Source: Oxalobacter sp.
GTDB lineage: Bacteria > Pseudomonadota > Gammaproteobacteria > Burkholderiales > Burkholderiaceae_D
NCBI GenBank assembly: GCA_012512465.1
Contig: JAAZED010000218.1
Span: forward strand, 1-5,390
Direction of reading: 5' to 3'
DNA: 5,390 nucleotides
Below the pieces are notes generated by a model that did no database searches, was not told the DNA's origin, and saw only the letters and a program-made list of their open reading frames with translations. This document shows, in pieces, positions 4,590-5,390 of the stretch (positions within the stretch are counted from its first letter, which is position 1; every line of letters begins with the position of its first letter). The translations under genes were made by a program, and so were the position numbers.

Positions 4590-5390
4590 TTACCAGCCCT
4601 GTTTTTTGCGTATTCCTTTTTTTCCACCAGCCTTGATCAGTATGTCACTGATTTGCTTGTCGTCATTGCGTGAAACCATATCAAGCGGTGTTTTCGCCTT
4701 TTTCATCTGCCGCGTTCGGATTGGCACCGGCTGCTAAAAGACGCTTGACGATTGCCGCATCAGGATAACGTCCTGCTGTATGCAAAGGCGTTCTTTTATA
4801 CCTGTCCAGGCTGTTGGGGTTGGCCCCTGCCGTCAAGAGCATATCGACAATATCACTCCGTTTCTTTTGAACAGCCATATGAAGCGGCGTCGGCTTTTCA
4901 AAGGAATTAGCCGTTGTATCCAGATGGACGTCCGCATCAATCAGTGTTTTTATGACATCAGGGTCTCCTGTCTCTACTGCAATGGCCAGCAAATCGTCAG
5001 TTCCTGCATGCATCTTGCCGTAAGTATCGACAAAACGCCTGCCAGGGAGATCCACACTGCCATTTACCGGTGCACCGGCAGCCAGCAGTACCTTGATCAT
5101 ATCCACTCTTTTTTGCGTAACGGCATACTCCAGCGCACTGTCTTCATCGCGATTGCGCGTTTTCACATCCACCTCTTCCTTGATAGCCGCATTTAAAAGC
5201 GGAAGGCTTCCCGAGTGAACTGCAAACATCACCAGGGTGCCGTCCTCGCGCTTGACAACGGGTTTGGCCTTGTATTCAAGCAGCAGGAGCATCATGTCCA
5301 CGTTCTCTGTACGCCAGTCAATAACGCTTAACGCAGGCTGTTTTGGAGCGACCATTGTCGATGCCCCGTTTTCCAGAAGCAGTTGCGCCA
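4590..5390 (-). pseudogene. Ankyrin-repeat protein, 5' end outside window, frameshifted near the 3' end
   Basis: The frame runs in from the right edge without a stop (first full codon 5388-5386, visible start AQLLLENGAS), so the true start is not in the window. About 235 residues follow in frame, holding around seven ankyrin repeats. The clearest are TPLHMAVQKKRSDIVDMLLTAGANPN and TPLHTAGRYPDAAIVKRLLAAGANPN type units with the TPLH and LLxAGANPN signatures. The last repeat is broken: the frame reads ADEKGENTA and stops at 4681-4683. Skipping one base near 4695 gives ADEKGKTPLDMVSRNDDKQI and continues to KKQGW and TAA 4592-4590, completing the repeat. The original gene thus very probably ended at 4590, 27 bases before the SUFU-Imm33 start. 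Ankyrin proteins bind other proteins; next to an immunity-type gene it may be an immunity or accessory factor, but this is inference. A sequencing error, possibly in the five-A run beside the site, would leave the gene intact. With the shift, only about 34 C-terminal residues are lost. Confidence 0.85.

Noticed and set aside
1..5390. CRISPR array, tRNA, rRNA or known riboswitch
   Set aside because: No regularly spaced repeats, cloverleaf-like sequence or recognisable conserved aptamer was seen on either strand.

Overview
The window looks like a decaying accessory region of a Gram-negative chromosome, most likely betaproteobacterial (Burkholderiales; Oxalobacteraceae is plausible). This rests on the betaproteobacterial style of the chemoreceptor tail, the exported HAD phosphatase and the IS3-type transposase end, with base composition near 50% GC. 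The taxonomic call is inference from remembered families, not from a search.

Left part, plus strand (1-429): the last 28 codons and right end of an IS3-family insertion sequence abut the C-terminal 99 codons of a methyl-accepting chemotaxis receptor. The IS has cut the receptor gene, so only its tail remains here. A strong hairpin terminator (444-473) follows and is shared with a convergent minus-strand gene. That gene (492-1066) is a signal-peptide-bearing HAD acid-phosphatase-like protein that has lost its middle. N- and C-terminal pieces lie in different frames and meet at a short sequence that reads sensibly in both, the signature of a deletion between short direct repeats. A perfect 28-bp palindrome covers its stop codon.

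Centre, minus strand (1166-3415): an intact soluble PAS-GAF-GGDEF-EAL protein of up to 749 residues. Both cyclic-di-GMP domains keep their catalytic residues, but the inhibitory RxxD site of the GGDEF domain is absent. It has its own intergenic region (3416-3572) and its own terminator (1083-1104).

Right part, minus strand (3573-5390): an ankyrin-repeat gene entering from the right edge, with a one-base frameshift near its 3' end, followed 27 bases later by an intact gene fusing a SUFU domain to an Imm33/DUF2185 domain. Both are classes of immunity protein known from polymorphic-toxin systems; no toxin is visible in the window. 

In transcription order the minus strand reads ankyrin, SUFU-Imm33, PAS-GAF-GGDEF-EAL, HAD remnant. 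Three of the five non-IS genes are broken by three different mechanisms (IS insertion, repeat-mediated deletion, single-base frameshift), pointing to relaxed selection. The intact functions are cyclic-di-GMP turnover and a probable toxin-immunity protein. There is no RNA gene, CRISPR array or gene-free stretch above 300 bases; the longest gap is 157 bases.
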